Below are positions 1 to 8,727 of a stretch of DNA of 64,000 nucleotides, in pieces. The notes beneath the pieces were generated by a model. It saw nothing but the letters and a program-made list of their open reading frames with translations. It was not told the origin of the DNA and searched no databases. Every line of letters begins with the position of its first letter. The first letter of the stretch is position 1. A program made the translations under genes and the position numbers. This DNA comes from QHXN01 sp032162705 (lineage in GTDB: Bacteria > Acidobacteriota > Blastocatellia > Pyrinomonadales > Pyrinomonadaceae). The stretch lies in NCBI GenBank assembly GCA_032162705.1, contig JAVRON010000017.1:7832-71831 (forward strand). The letters are read 5' to 3'.

Positions 1-440
1 TCGCGGAAAGTCAGGTGCAGCCCGTCCGAAAACTCCGGCAGAATCCCTGAGCCGGAAACTTTCTTCTCCTTCGTCAGCACCAGCTCATCCGCCCACTTCG
101 CACGTCCCTCGGCGACACGCGCGAAAGCCTCAATCATGATGGCGACCTTGATGGTGCTCGCCGTGCGGACTGGCTCGTCGCCGCCGAAGGAGTATTCAGC
201 GCCCGTGTCGAGGTTCTTCGCGTAGAGGTTGACGTTGCCGCTAAAGCCCGCGACCTCCGCGCGCACGCGCCGGTCAAGCCACGCGGGCACGGGCTTCGCT
301 GGCTGTGGCGTAGAGACAGTCGCAGCGGGCGGAGGATTACTCTGAGTCTGTGCATGTGCGACGACATCACACAATGTCGCACGCGCGACAACACAATACA
401 GCGTCATTGCGAACGCCGTGGTTAAGACGATTGCTCTCAT
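1..440 (-). CDS. Class A beta-lactamase-like serine hydrolase, N-terminal part only
   Basis: The frame is open from an ATG at 440 to the window edge, so only about 146 N-terminal residues are present. It begins with a hydrophobic signal-like segment (residues 3-30, ending near AHAQ), followed by a Pro-rich linker. The sequence STIK, in the context RTASTIKVAIM, matches the SxxK nucleophile motif of class A beta-lactamases and PBP-like hydrolases, and GSGIL follows at the spacing usual for the Beta-lactamase2 family. It could be a true beta-lactamase or a cell-wall serine hydrolase; the SDN and KTG motifs lie outside the window. It is on the same strand as the ABC transporter genes but upstream coding ends 36 bp away. 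Confidence 0.75.
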   Translation of the reverse strand, partial: MRAIVLTTAFAMTLYCVVARATLCDVVAHAQTQSNPPPAATVSTPQPAKPVPAWLDRRVRAEVAGFSGNVNLYAKNLDTGAEYSFGGDEPVRTASTIKVAIMIEAFARVAEGRAKWADELVLTKEKKVSGSGILPEFSDGLHLTFR

Positions 441-476
441 GGGTCGCTTTCCTCTCATTCCTTACTAGCTTGAGAA

Positions 477-1217
477 TCAGTCCGCGTGTTGCAGAAAATC
501 GCGCGTCCTCGGGTCTTGCGGCTCGTTGAGCAGGGTCTCGGTCGCGGCCAGCTCTACCGCCTCGCCCGCTTCCATGTAGAGGAGGTTGTCGGCGACGCCT
601 TCGAGAAACCTGATCGAGTGAGAGACGATGACCATCGTCTGCCCCTGCTCGACGAAGCGCCGGAGGACTGCGATCAGCTCGTGGCTCCGACGCGGGTCGA
701 GCGCGCTTGTCGGCTCGTCAAAGAGGAGCACTGCCGGGCGCATCGCCAGCGCGCGGACGATTGCCACGCGCTGCTGCTCGCCGCCGGAGAGCGATTCGGG
801 ATAACGCGGCGCGGCCTTCGCCAATCCGACCGTTTCGAGCAGCTCGCGCGCCAGCGTCTCGACTTCAGCGCGTGGCCTCTTCAAGACCTGCACGGGAGCC
901 TCCGCGATGTTGCCGAGCACAGAGAGGTGCGGGAAGAGATAGAAGTGCTGGAAGACCATCCCGACGCGGCGGCGCAGAAGCTTCACGCCGCGCTGATACT
1001 CCTTATCCGAAAGCGTGGCTTCCAAACGCACGCCGTCACACTCTAGTGCGCCCTCGCTGATTCTCTCTAGCCCGTTCAGGCAGCGAAGCAGCGTCGTCTT
1101 CCCGCTCCCCGAAGCGCCGATGATGCCGAGCACCGTGCGCGGCTCAACATTGAGGCTCACGCCTCGAAGAATGCGTGTCCCGCCCGCGATTTTTCCCAAT
1201 CCCTCGACGCGAATCAT
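477..1217 (-). CDS. Polar amino acid ABC transporter ATP-binding protein (GlnQ/HisP type)
   Basis: This 246-residue protein is the full length of the PAAT-family ATPase. It energises import of polar amino acids at the inner membrane. Visible motifs are Walker A GASGSGKT (34-41), a Q-loop near MVFQH (88), the ABC signature LSGGEQ (143-148), Walker B VLLFDE (163-168) and an H-loop in MVIVSHS. Its ATG overlaps the stop codon of the upstream SBP-permease gene as ATGA (1214-1217), so the two are translationally coupled. The substrate cannot be read from the ATPase. Confidence 0.95.
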   Translation of the reverse strand: MIRVEGLGKIAGGTRILRGVSLNVEPRTVLGIIGASGSGKTTLLRCLNGLERISEGALECDGVRLEATLSDKEYQRGVKLLRRRVGMVFQHFYLFPHLSVLGNIAEAPVQVLKRPRAEVETLARELLETVGLAKAAPRYPESLSGGEQQRVAIVRALAMRPAVLLFDEPTSALDPRRSHELIAVLRRFVEQGQTMVIVSHSIRFLEGVADNLLYMEAGEAVELAATETLLNEPQDPRTRDFLQHAD

Positions 1218-2749
1218 GCGGCCACCTCCGACTCGACGGCCTCGACGGCCTGCCTTCGATTGAGTCTCATCTCAAGTCGGCGTGCGAGGTGCGCGAGCGG
1301 CAGACTCATCAGGAGATAGAAGGCCGAGACGACCGCGCCCAACAGCATGAACTCGCCGGAGGCGTTTGCAAGCTCGCGGTAAGCGGTCGCGAGTTCCCAG
1401 ACCGAGATGGCGAAGGCGACCGAAGTGTCTTTGAAAAGCGAGACGAAATCATTGGTCATCGGCGGCAGAGCGATGCGTAGAGCCTGCGGCAGAATGATGC
1501 GACGGAAGGCGAGCACGGGACTCATGCCGAGCGAATAGGCCGCCTCGAACTGTCCGCGCGGGATGGCTTCGAGCGCCGCGCGATAGACCTGCGACTCGTA
1601 AGCCGCGTAGTTCAATCCAAGTCCGACGAGCGCCGTCAACCACCCCGGCATCGCCAGCCCCAGACGCGGCAGTCCGAAGTAAAGAAACAGAAGCTGGACG
1701 AGGACGGGCGTGCCGCGAAAGAACTCGACGTAGACGGTCGAGAGCGCGCGGAGCCAGGTGGGGCCCCGCGACTGCCCGACGGCGAGCGCCAGCCCGAGCG
1801 TGACGGCGATGACCATCGCGCCCAGAGAGAGAAGGACTGTCACCAGTGCGGCGCGTGTCAGACGCAGCAGCGCCTCGCCCCAGTTGAAAGATGACGAAGT
1901 GATTTCGTATGCGACCTCGTCCGGCTTCTTCGAGCCGTCGCCCGCGTTCGCGCCGTCGCGCTTCAACGCGGCGGTCTTAAGCTCTGCCTGCGCGTCGTTC
2001 CAAAGATTCCACTTGCGAAGTATTCTTTCGAGCGTCCCGTCGCGCACGATCTTGTCGATGCCTGCATCCACTTCTGCCTTCAGCGCCTCGTCCCCTTTGC
2101 GGAGTCCGACGACGTACGCGCCGCGATGGACTGGCTCGCCCGCAGGCTTGAGCCGTGGATTGCGGCGCGCGTAGAACATCTCCGCCGGGTTGTCCATGAG
2201 CACGGCGTCGATGCGCCCGAGTTCGAGGTCGCGATACGCGCCGACCGGGTCTGCGTAGCCGCGAAAGGGTATTCCCTCCGTCTCCAGAAGGCGCGAGGCC
2301 GCGGTGTTGCCGAGCGTGCCGACCGTTCGGCTGCGACAGTCTTCGAGCGTGCGGATGCGCGTCTCGTTTTTGCGGACGGTCAGTTGAAGCTGAAAAATAT
2401 AGTAAGGCTTGCTGAAGAGGATGACGCGGGCGCGATCTTCGGTCGGTTCCAATCCGTTGACGATCACGTCGAACTCGCCGCGCTGGAGCGACGTGACGAT
2501 TGTCTCCCAGTCGGTCGAGACGAACACGGGCCGCCGGTTCATCGCCGCGGCCAGAGCCTCGACCATCTCGAATTCATAGCCGACGTATGTATCCGGGTGC
2601 GCGGGGTCAGAGAAGACGTACGGCGCACCGCCGCTCGCGTCCGCGCCCCAACGCAAGACGGCCTGCGCGCGAATGCCGACCGGAATGAATAGAAGACAGA
2701 GCAGCAGAAGCGCGCCTCTTAAGCGACAGCCCGGCACACCCTTATCCAC
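1214..2749 (-). CDS. Fused periplasmic solute-binding protein and ABC permease for amino acids
   Basis: A single chain of about 511 residues joins a signal/anchor segment (about residues 8-28), an SBP_bac_3 domain (about 30-250, with a typical GYEFEMVEALAAA stretch) and a HisM/GlnP-type permease domain (about 295-500). The permease has several membrane segments and the EAA loop near EAAYSLGMSP. The open frame extends upstream to 2992, but those codons are antisense-like sequence over the amidohydrolase gene. A GTG at 2749, one base after the amidohydrolase stop, is the likely start; a second GTG lies at 2737. SBP-permease fusions are known in Lactobacillales GlnP. Its neighbours suggest import of amino acids released by the amidohydrolase. 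Confidence 0.9.
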   Translation of the reverse strand: MDKGVPGCRLRGALLLLCLLFIPVGIRAQAVLRWGADASGGAPYVFSDPAHPDTYVGYEFEMVEALAAAMNRRPVFVSTDWETIVTSLQRGEFDVIVNGLEPTEDRARVILFSKPYYIFQLQLTVRKNETRIRTLEDCRSRTVGTLGNTAASRLLETEGIPFRGYADPVGAYRDLELGRIDAVLMDNPAEMFYARRNPRLKPAGEPVHRGAYVVGLRKGDEALKAEVDAGIDKIVRDGTLERILRKWNLWNDAQAELKTAALKRDGANAGDGSKKPDEVAYEITSSSFNWGEALLRLTRAALVTVLLSLGAMVIAVTLGLALAVGQSRGPTWLRALSTVYVEFFRGTPVLVQLLFLYFGLPRLGLAMPGWLTALVGLGLNYAAYESQVYRAALEAIPRGQFEAAYSLGMSPVLAFRRIILPQALRIALPPMTNDFVSLFKDTSVAFAISVWELATAYRELANASGEFMLLGAVVSAFYLLMSLPLAHLARRLEMRLNRRQAVEAVESEVAA

Positions 2750-2750
2750 T

Positions 2751-4076
2751 TTACTTTTTCTCTCCGGAGTGGCGGTCGAGGTAGTCGAGCAGGACGTTCG
2801 ACATGACCTTGACGCCGACGACGAGGCTCTCTTCGTCCACGTCGAAGTCCGCGGTGTGCCAGCCTGCCGTGATTCCCTTTGCCTTGTTGCCGACGCCCAG
2901 ATAGTAATAGAAGCCGGGGATGACTTTCTGAAAATTAGAGAAATCCTCCGAAGGCATAAAGGGCTTGATGTTGACGGCGTTTGCGTCTCCAACGACGCGG
3001 CGGATACTCGGCAGCGTCTCTTCGACGAGCGAAGGCTCGTTATATGTGACGGGGTTGCCGTCCAGAATGTTCAACTCGTATGTGGCCCCGTAGGCGGCGG
3101 TGACGTTCTGGAGCGTCTCGCGCATCAGGGCGATGGCGCGGTCGCGCACCTCTGTGTTGAAAGCGCGCATAGTGCCGGTCATCTTCACCTCGCTCGCGAT
3201 GACGTTAAAGCGCGTGCCGCCATTGATCGTCCCGACCGTGATGACGAGCGGCTCAAGCGGGTCGATGCGACGACTCCGGATGTTCTGAAGCGCAAGCACG
3301 CACTGCGAGGCGACGACGACGGCGTCAACGCCCAACTGCGGCTGTGCGCCGTGTGAAGCCTTGCCGCTTATCGTGACGGAGAAGGTGTCGGACGAAGCCA
3401 TCGCGGGCCCGACCTGATAACCAATCTGTCCCGCCTGTAGATTCGGTTCGGTGTGCAGACCGTAGATGGCCTGCGGGCGCGGATTCTCAAGTGCGCCCTC
3501 TTTAATCATGAGCTTCGCGCCGCCCTCCTCGCCCGCGGGCGCACCCTCTTCCGCCGGCTGGAAGATGAACTTGACCGTGCCGTGGACTTCCTCGCGCATC
3601 TTGCTCAGGATTTCGGCGACGCCAAGCTCGACGGTCGTGTGTACGTCGTGGCCGCAGGCGTGTTTGACGCCGGGCGTCAGCGACTTGTACGGCACGTCGT
3701 TGACTTCCTGAATCGGAAGCGCGTCCATGTCCGCGCGCACGGCGATGACCGGGCCCGGCTTCGCTCCGACGAGCAAGGCGGTGACACCGTACTTGCCGAC
3801 TCCCGTCTTCACCTCCGTCAGGCCCAGCGCACGCAGACGCTCGGCGACCACGCGCGAAGTCCGCTCCTCGCGGTTCGACAGTTCCGGGTGCATATGGAAG
3901 TCGCGCCGCTGTGCGATTAACTGCCCGCGCAGCGCTTCGGCCTCGCGCGCGATTCTCTGCTCGCGGGGCCCCGCGTCGGGACGCGGGCCCGCGTTAATCG
4001 CGACTTGCCCGCGCGACCCGAGCGCGACGGAAGCAAGAAGCACCGCTGACAGTAGAAATGGAATGAAGCGTCTCAA
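2751..4076 (-). CDS. Secreted M20-family amidohydrolase (IAA-amino acid/hippurate hydrolase type)
   Basis: A 441-residue metallo-amidohydrolase with an N-terminal signal peptide (residues 1-23), so probably periplasmic. It carries the M20D dinuclear metal signatures RADMDALP (114-121) and ACGHDVHTT (140-148), then an acidic EEG cluster near 178, and a late HTADFDVDEES segment. The family hydrolyses N-acyl or N-aryl amino acid conjugates. The gene sits one base upstream of the SBP-permease and leads an apparent operon with the ABC importer. This fits cleavage of conjugated amino acids followed by uptake; the actual substrate is unknown. Confidence 0.9.
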   Translation of the reverse strand: MRRFIPFLLSAVLLASVALGSRGQVAINAGPRPDAGPREQRIAREAEALRGQLIAQRRDFHMHPELSNREERTSRVVAERLRALGLTEVKTGVGKYGVTALLVGAKPGPVIAVRADMDALPIQEVNDVPYKSLTPGVKHACGHDVHTTVELGVAEILSKMREEVHGTVKFIFQPAEEGAPAGEEGGAKLMIKEGALENPRPQAIYGLHTEPNLQAGQIGYQVGPAMASSDTFSVTISGKASHGAQPQLGVDAVVVASQCVLALQNIRSRRIDPLEPLVITVGTINGGTRFNVIASEVKMTGTMRAFNTEVRDRAIALMRETLQNVTAAYGATYELNILDGNPVTYNEPSLVEETLPSIRRVVGDANAVNIKPFMPSEDFSNFQKVIPGFYYYLGVGNKAKGITAGWHTADFDVDEESLVVGVKVMSNVLLDYLDRHSGEKK

Positions 4077-4152
4077 AGTCTTTCTCCCGCCTTTTGCATC
4101 AAAGACAGCTCAAACATGGTCAGGCAGGATATGTTTGGTAAGAGATGCAGTA

Positions 4153-4220
4153 TTTCAGATTTGAAATTTCAAATTTTAGATTTCAAATCTGAAATCAAAA
4201 TGTTCTGAAATCTGAAATCG
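4153..4220. repeat. AT-rich heptad repeat with inverted arms
   Basis: The stretch reads as 7-nt units (TTTCAGA, TTTGAAA, TTTCAAA, TTTTAGA, TTTCAAA, TCTGAAA). It contains the perfect arms GATTTGAAAT (4158-4167) and ATTTCAAATC (4180-4189). It occupies the middle of the 212-bp gap between the amidohydrolase and the DUF6328 gene. Base composition is very unlike the surrounding genes. Confidence 0.8.
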
Positions 4221-4288
4221 AAATGTTAACTCCTCTTATCCTGTCCATCCTGTCAATCCCTGTAGATTGATTTTCGTAACAGCAAGCC

Positions 4289-5314
4289 TTAGCTAACGTA
4301 TTCGCGCTGCGTGCGGCGATAGAGCGTCAGCCCGAACCAAAGCTCCCAGAAGAGTGCGAGGATGACGAGCGCCGAGACGACCGAGACGAGCTGCGAGTCC
4401 GTGACCTTCTCGACGACGACGTACACGTCGCCCGAGAGCGCCAGCGCCAGCGGGACGAGCGAGGCGACGAGAATCTTCGACGCGAAGCGGTGGAAGTGTT
4501 CGGTCTCTTCGCCCTGCTCCACGATGCGGTGATAGGCCGCCGGTGTCATCAGCAGTACGATGGTCAGCGCATTTAAGCCGAGGCTCGCCAGGTGGACGTA
4601 CTTCGCCGCGTCGGGCAGCTTGTCGAAGCTCTCGGTGAGGACGACGATGAACTGAAAACCCAGAAGCGCCTGCGAGCCTGGAAGCACCACACGACACTCC
4701 GTCAACACGTGCTTGATCTTGTCGCCCAGCTTCTTCTTCGCGTCGCGCTCTCTCTGGCTGTCGCGCTCTTTCTGCCCGTCGCGCTCTTTCTGCCCGTCGC
4801 GCTCTTTCTGGTCGTCGCGCTCCGCGTCTTTCTCCTCGTCCATCTCGTGCTCCTTCTTCTTCTCCTCCGCGATTTCTCCGGCTCGCTCGCGCTTCATGTA
4901 AAATTCGAGCGCATACCAGAACGACAACGCGAGCAGCAACCCGAAGAGTCCCGCTGCCACGCCCGTCTTCCAGCCGACTACCTTCTGCGCCGCCACATAC
5001 AAGTCGATGCCGAGTCCGAGCGAGAAAGGGAGCAGCGCAAATCTCATCAGCTTCGACGTGTAGCGGTGAATCTCGTCTGTGTCCTCGCCGCGCTCGACGA
5101 GGCGGTGATATGCGGAGGGCGCGATGAGCAGTCCGATGGCGACGAGCATGATTCCCAGCCCCGTGAGCTTGAGGATTTGCGACGGCAGCGGGAGCGAGTC
5201 GAAGCCCTTCTCGAACACGGAGCGAAACTGGAAGCCGACGAGCACCTGTGCGCCGAGCACAAGCATCCGCGCTTCGTCTAAAGCGTACTTGACCTTATCA
5301 CTGATCTTTGCCAT
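4289..5314 (-). CDS. Duplicated DUF6328 membrane protein
   Basis: This 341-residue protein is two diverged copies of the same roughly 135-residue unit. Copy one spans about 6-145 and copy two about 195-335. Each starts with K(Y/H)-L-E-R and has GFQF, LP, three hydrophobic membrane segments, and the signature PxAYHR-VE-GE-T-H-R. The linker (about 146-195) is extremely charged and contains hexapeptide repeats of the KERDGQ type, encoded by 18-bp DNA repeats around 4741-4810. Ordinary DUF6328 proteins have one unit. The function is unknown. It lies just downstream of the acyl-CoA ligase on the same strand. Confidence 0.85.
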   Translation of the reverse strand: MAKISDKVKYALDEARMLVLGAQVLVGFQFRSVFEKGFDSLPLPSQILKLTGLGIMLVAIGLLIAPSAYHRLVERGEDTDEIHRYTSKLMRFALLPFSLGLGIDLYVAAQKVVGWKTGVAAGLFGLLLALSFWYALEFYMKRERAGEIAEEKKKEHEMDEEKDAERDDQKERDGQKERDGQKERDSQRERDAKKKLGDKIKHVLTECRVVLPGSQALLGFQFIVVLTESFDKLPDAAKYVHLASLGLNALTIVLLMTPAAYHRIVEQGEETEHFHRFASKILVASLVPLALALSGDVYVVVEKVTDSQLVSVVSALVILALFWELWFGLTLYRRTQREYVS

Positions 5315-5340
5315 CGGGATTACTGATCTTTGCCATCGGG
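5301..5340. repeat. 18-bp direct repeat at a gene junction
   Basis: An 18-bp sequence is present at 5301-5318 and again at 5323-5340. One copy encodes the start of the DUF6328 gene (MAKIS); the other encodes the last residues of the ligase (DGKDQ). A 22-bp tandem duplication therefore created the present ligase C-terminus or the DUF6328 start. Confidence 0.85.
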
Positions 5341-6915
5341 CGTCAATGGTTCTTGTCTATCGGGCGTCACACGCTCCTGTGTAGATGCTCCGAGCATCTC
5401 TTTGTAGCCACGTGTCAGCTCACGCTTCAGAACCTTGCCGGTGGGCCCCTTCGGGAGCGTAGAGACGATGCGGACGCTCTTCGGGCACTTGAAGTCGGCC
5501 AGGTGCTCGCCGCAGAAATCTTTTATCTCATCTTCCGACGCGACGTGCCCCTGCTTCAGCACGACGAAGGCCGCGACCTCTTCACCGTAGAGCTTGTCAG
5601 GCACGCCGATGGCGGCGGCCTCCGCGACCGCTGGATGACGGTAGAGGAGTTCGTCAATCTCGCGCGGGTAGATGTTCTCGCCGCCGCGGATAATCATATC
5701 GGACATGCGGTCGATGATGTGAAAGAAGCCTTCCGGGTCGCGGTATCCCACGTCGCCCGTATGGAACCAGCCGCCGCGGAAGGCGCGCGTCGTCGCCTCT
5801 TCGTTTTTGAAGTAGCCCTTAAAGATGTTCTCGCCGCGCATCACGATCTCGCCCGCCTCACCATCGGCCAACTCCCTGTCGTCTTCATCGACCACACGCA
5901 TCTCGTTCCCGATGCTCATCCCGCATGAGCCGGCCCGGCGGCGTGCGTCCGGCGGATTGAAGGTCGAGCGGCAGGTCGATTCCGATAACCCGTAGCCCTC
6001 GACGACCAGACACTCGAACGTCTGCTCAAAACGACGCAGAACCTCCGAAGGCACAGGCGCGGAGCCGCACATCGCGAAACGAAGACTCTCTGTCTTCAAC
6101 TCTTCCGGCACGCCCTCAGGGTATGTCGCGAGCAGCATCGAGAGCATCGTCGCAACCGAGCCGAACGAAGTTATCCGATAGCCGCCGACGATCTGCCAGA
6201 AGCGCGAGGCCGAGAAGCGCGGGCTGACGACCGTCGAGCCGCCCGCATAGAGCGCGCTCAAAGTGGTCACGGAGACGGCGTTCATGTGAAAGAGAGGCAT
6301 GACGGTGAGCAGCCTGTCCTCTTCCCCGAAGCCGAGCCACTCTGTAATCTGACGCGCGTTGGCGAGCAGGTTTCCGTGTGTAAGCAGACAGCCCTTCGGC
6401 CTGCCCGTCGTCCCCGAAGTGTAGATGATGATGGCCTCGTCATCCGCGGCGAGCCGTATCTCGCGCCACGCGCCCGGCTCGCCCGCTAGCCCCTCGGTCG
6501 CCGCCCGCTCGTCGTCAAAGACGAGAACGTCCGTGAGCGTCTGCAAGCCTGCGCGAAGCTCCGCGACATGCTCCGCGAACTGAGAGTCGTAGAGCAGCAG
6601 CTTCGCCTCGGAGTTGCCGACAACGTATCTCATCTCCTCCGGCTTGAGAAGCGAGTTGACGGGGCCCGCCAGTGCCCCGAGCTTGAAGCATGCGAAGTAC
6701 GCGATGATGTACTCCGCGCCGTTCGGCAGAAGCAGGCTGACCACGTCGCCGCGACCCACACCGCGCGACGCAAGCAGACGCGCCGCACGATTGACCGCCG
6801 CGTCGAACTCTCTATAAGTGAAGCGCCGCTCGTCCGCCTCCGAGAAGAGGAAAATTTTCTCGGGCGTCGCGTCGGCGCGTGCTTCCAATAGTTCGCGTAG
6901 ATTCTGAAAGCTCAA
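5320..6915 (-). CDS. AMP-forming acyl-CoA synthetase (class I adenylate-forming enzyme)
   Basis: This 531-residue enzyme should activate a carboxylic acid to acyl-AMP and then to the CoA thioester, in the cytoplasm or at the membrane. The phosphate loop YTSGTTGRPKG lies near 164-174. Further along are VEGYGLSEST, the hinge/ATP motif GWFHTGDVGYRD, the IIRGGENIYPREI region, and the C-terminal Lys in PKGPTGKVLKREL. Length and motifs match medium/long-chain fatty acyl or aryl-CoA ligases; chain length cannot be set by eye. The last 20 or so residues contain two short imperfect repeats and end inside the duplicated 18-bp sequence. It is transcribed divergently from the pyrimidine operon. Confidence 0.9.
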   Translation of the reverse strand: MSFQNLRELLEARADATPEKIFLFSEADERRFTYREFDAAVNRAARLLASRGVGRGDVVSLLLPNGAEYIIAYFACFKLGALAGPVNSLLKPEEMRYVVGNSEAKLLLYDSQFAEHVAELRAGLQTLTDVLVFDDERAATEGLAGEPGAWREIRLAADDEAIIIYTSGTTGRPKGCLLTHGNLLANARQITEWLGFGEEDRLLTVMPLFHMNAVSVTTLSALYAGGSTVVSPRFSASRFWQIVGGYRITSFGSVATMLSMLLATYPEGVPEELKTESLRFAMCGSAPVPSEVLRRFEQTFECLVVEGYGLSESTCRSTFNPPDARRRAGSCGMSIGNEMRVVDEDDRELADGEAGEIVMRGENIFKGYFKNEEATTRAFRGGWFHTGDVGYRDPEGFFHIIDRMSDMIIRGGENIYPREIDELLYRHPAVAEAAAIGVPDKLYGEEVAAFVVLKQGHVASEDEIKDFCGEHLADFKCPKSVRIVSTLPKGPTGKVLKRELTRGYKEMLGASTQERVTPDRQEPLTPDGKDQ

Positions 6916-7227
6916 AAGTGTTCGTCTCGTCTTCGGGTCGAGGCCGCCTGCGCTCGGCGGCCAACGGCTCGGAGGTTGTCAGGTTTGAAGGACGCCCGCC
7001 ATAATAGCGGAGGATTGTAAAAATTGACTACGCCACTTCTCTTTTTTCGCTTCGAGCGCGCCCCGCGTGTGTTATATTTTCGCGGTCGCTCGCAGCAGAC
7101 GCATCTTTATCCGGACGCATAAAAACATATCGAAAAGCTCTACCTGTTGACAGCCGCACGGCTGTCGCTTTGCTTCAGTCGCCTCTTAACGACGGAAGGG
7201 CCCCAGTCGCACTTAGACCGAGTTTCT
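6916..7227. other. Divergent intergenic region upstream of ligase and pyrimidine operon
   Basis: These 312 bp separate the minus-strand ligase from the plus-strand aldehyde dehydrogenase and must hold both promoters. AT-rich patches are visible at about 7014-7050 and 7066-7082 (TTATATTTT), the latter a possible -10 region. No convincing -35/-10 pair, riboswitch or operator could be assigned. Confidence 0.4.
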
Positions 7228-8706
7228 ATGGACACCTATCGCAACTTTATCAACGGAGAGTGGGTCGAATCATCCTCCACCAAAAGCGTCGAGAACACGA
7301 ACCCCGCGAACACCGAAGACCGCCTCGGCACGGTGCGCCTCGCCACGCGCGAAGAGGCACGCCGCGCCGTCGAATCGGCGGCGGAAGCATTTCGAGGCTG
7401 GCGCGCAACTCCCGCCCCCAAGCGTGGCCGCATCGTCGCACGCGCCGCGCGACTGATGGAAGAGGATAAAGAGAATCTCGCCGCGCTGCTGACGCGCGAG
7501 GAGGGCAAGACCGTATCTGAGTCGCGCGGCGAGTTGCAGCGCGCCATCAACGTCGCGGAGTTCTGCGCGGGTGAGTCGCGCCGGATAAACGGCGAGACCA
7601 TCCCGTCGGAGTTGCCCTCAAACTTCGCCTACACGATCAAGCAGCCGCACGGCGTCGTCGCCATCGTCACGCCCTGGAACTTCCCCGTCGCCATCCCTGT
7701 CTGGAAGCTTGCGCCCGCGCTCGTCGCCGGAAACACGGTCGTCTTCAAGCCCGCGACGAACACGCCCGCGACCGCCATTCGCCTGACGGAAATCTTCGCG
7801 GAGGCGGGGCTGCCCGCCGGAGTCCTTAACCTCATCCTCGGCTCCGGCTCCGAAGCGGGCGACGAGATCGTCAGCCACCGAGCGGTGCGTGCAATCTCCT
7901 TCACCGGCTCAAACTCGGTCGGCGTCAGTCTCTACGAACAGGCGGCGCGACGTGGCGTGCGCGTGCAATGCGAGATGGGCGGCAAGAATCCCGTCGTCGT
8001 GCTCGAAGACGCCGACTTGGGACTTGCGGTCGAGTCCACTGCGCAGGGCGCTTTCGGTTCGACCGGCCAACGCTGCACGGCGACGAGCCGCGCCGTCGTA
8101 GTCGATGCGATTGCGGACGAGTTCGTCGCGCGCGTCGTCGAGCGCGCCAACTCGCTCCGCCTCGGCGACGGCATGGCTCCGGAGACCGAGGTGGGCCCGC
8201 TCGTCGATGCCAGCCAGTTCAAGACCGTGCTCTCCTACATGGACATCGGGCGCGAGGACGGCGCGGAGTTGATGTGCGGCGGCGGGCCCGCCGATGGAGC
8301 TGGCTTGCGCAAGGGCTACTTCATCAAGCCGACGGTCTTCGACCGCGTCACGCCCGACATGCGTATCGCACGCGAAGAGGTCTTCGGCCCCTTTCTCTCC
8401 GTGCTGCGTGTGAAAGATTTTGAAGAGGCTTTGCAGGTCGCCAACGACAGCGAGTACGGACTCTCCTCCTCCATCTTCACGAACGACGCCGCGCGCGTCT
8501 TTCGCTTCGTCGAAGAGATCGAGACCGGCATGACGCACATCAACTCGCCCACGACCGGAGGCGAAGCGCACGTCCCCTTCGGCGGCATCAAGTCCACGGG
8601 CGTCGGCTCATTCGAGCAAGGCTCGACCGCACTGGATTTCTACACAGAGCTAAAAGTCGTCTATGTCGATTACACCGGACGCAAACGCGAAGGCAATCTG
8701 TATTAG
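7228..8706 (+). CDS. NAD(P)-dependent aldehyde dehydrogenase
   Basis: A 492-residue ALDH superfamily enzyme. The frame opens at 7147, but homology-like sequence starts at the ATG at 7228 (MDTYRNFINGEW), so that start is preferred. Visible are the TPWNFPVAIP cofactor-site segment, FTGSNSVG, the general-base Glu in CEMGGKNP, and the catalytic Cys in GQRCTATSR. The C-terminal THINSPTTGGEAHVPFGG resembles the ketoglutarate-semialdehyde dehydrogenase branch. As first gene of the pyrimidine operon it may oxidise the semialdehyde made from beta-alanine; that substrate is inferred only from context. Confidence 0.92.
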   Translation: MDTYRNFINGEWVESSSTKSVENTNPANTEDRLGTVRLATREEARRAVESAAEAFRGWRATPAPKRGRIVARAARLMEEDKENLAALLTREEGKTVSESRGELQRAINVAEFCAGESRRINGETIPSELPSNFAYTIKQPHGVVAIVTPWNFPVAIPVWKLAPALVAGNTVVFKPATNTPATAIRLTEIFAEAGLPAGVLNLILGSGSEAGDEIVSHRAVRAISFTGSNSVGVSLYEQAARRGVRVQCEMGGKNPVVVLEDADLGLAVESTAQGAFGSTGQRCTATSRAVVVDAIADEFVARVVERANSLRLGDGMAPETEVGPLVDASQFKTVLSYMDIGREDGAELMCGGGPADGAGLRKGYFIKPTVFDRVTPDMRIAREEVFGPFLSVLRVKDFEEALQVANDSEYGLSSSIFTNDAARVFRFVEEIETGMTHINSPTTGGEAHVPFGGIKSTGVGSFEQGSTALDFYTELKVVYVDYTGRKREGNLY

Positions 8707-8727
8707 CGACGCCCCGGACTGATACCT

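Noticed and set aside
2750..2992. N-terminal extension of the SBP-permease gene up to 2992
   Set aside because: The added 81 codons are Ser/Arg/Thr-rich and lie over the end of the amidohydrolase gene in another frame; the signal-like segment begins after the GTG at 2749.
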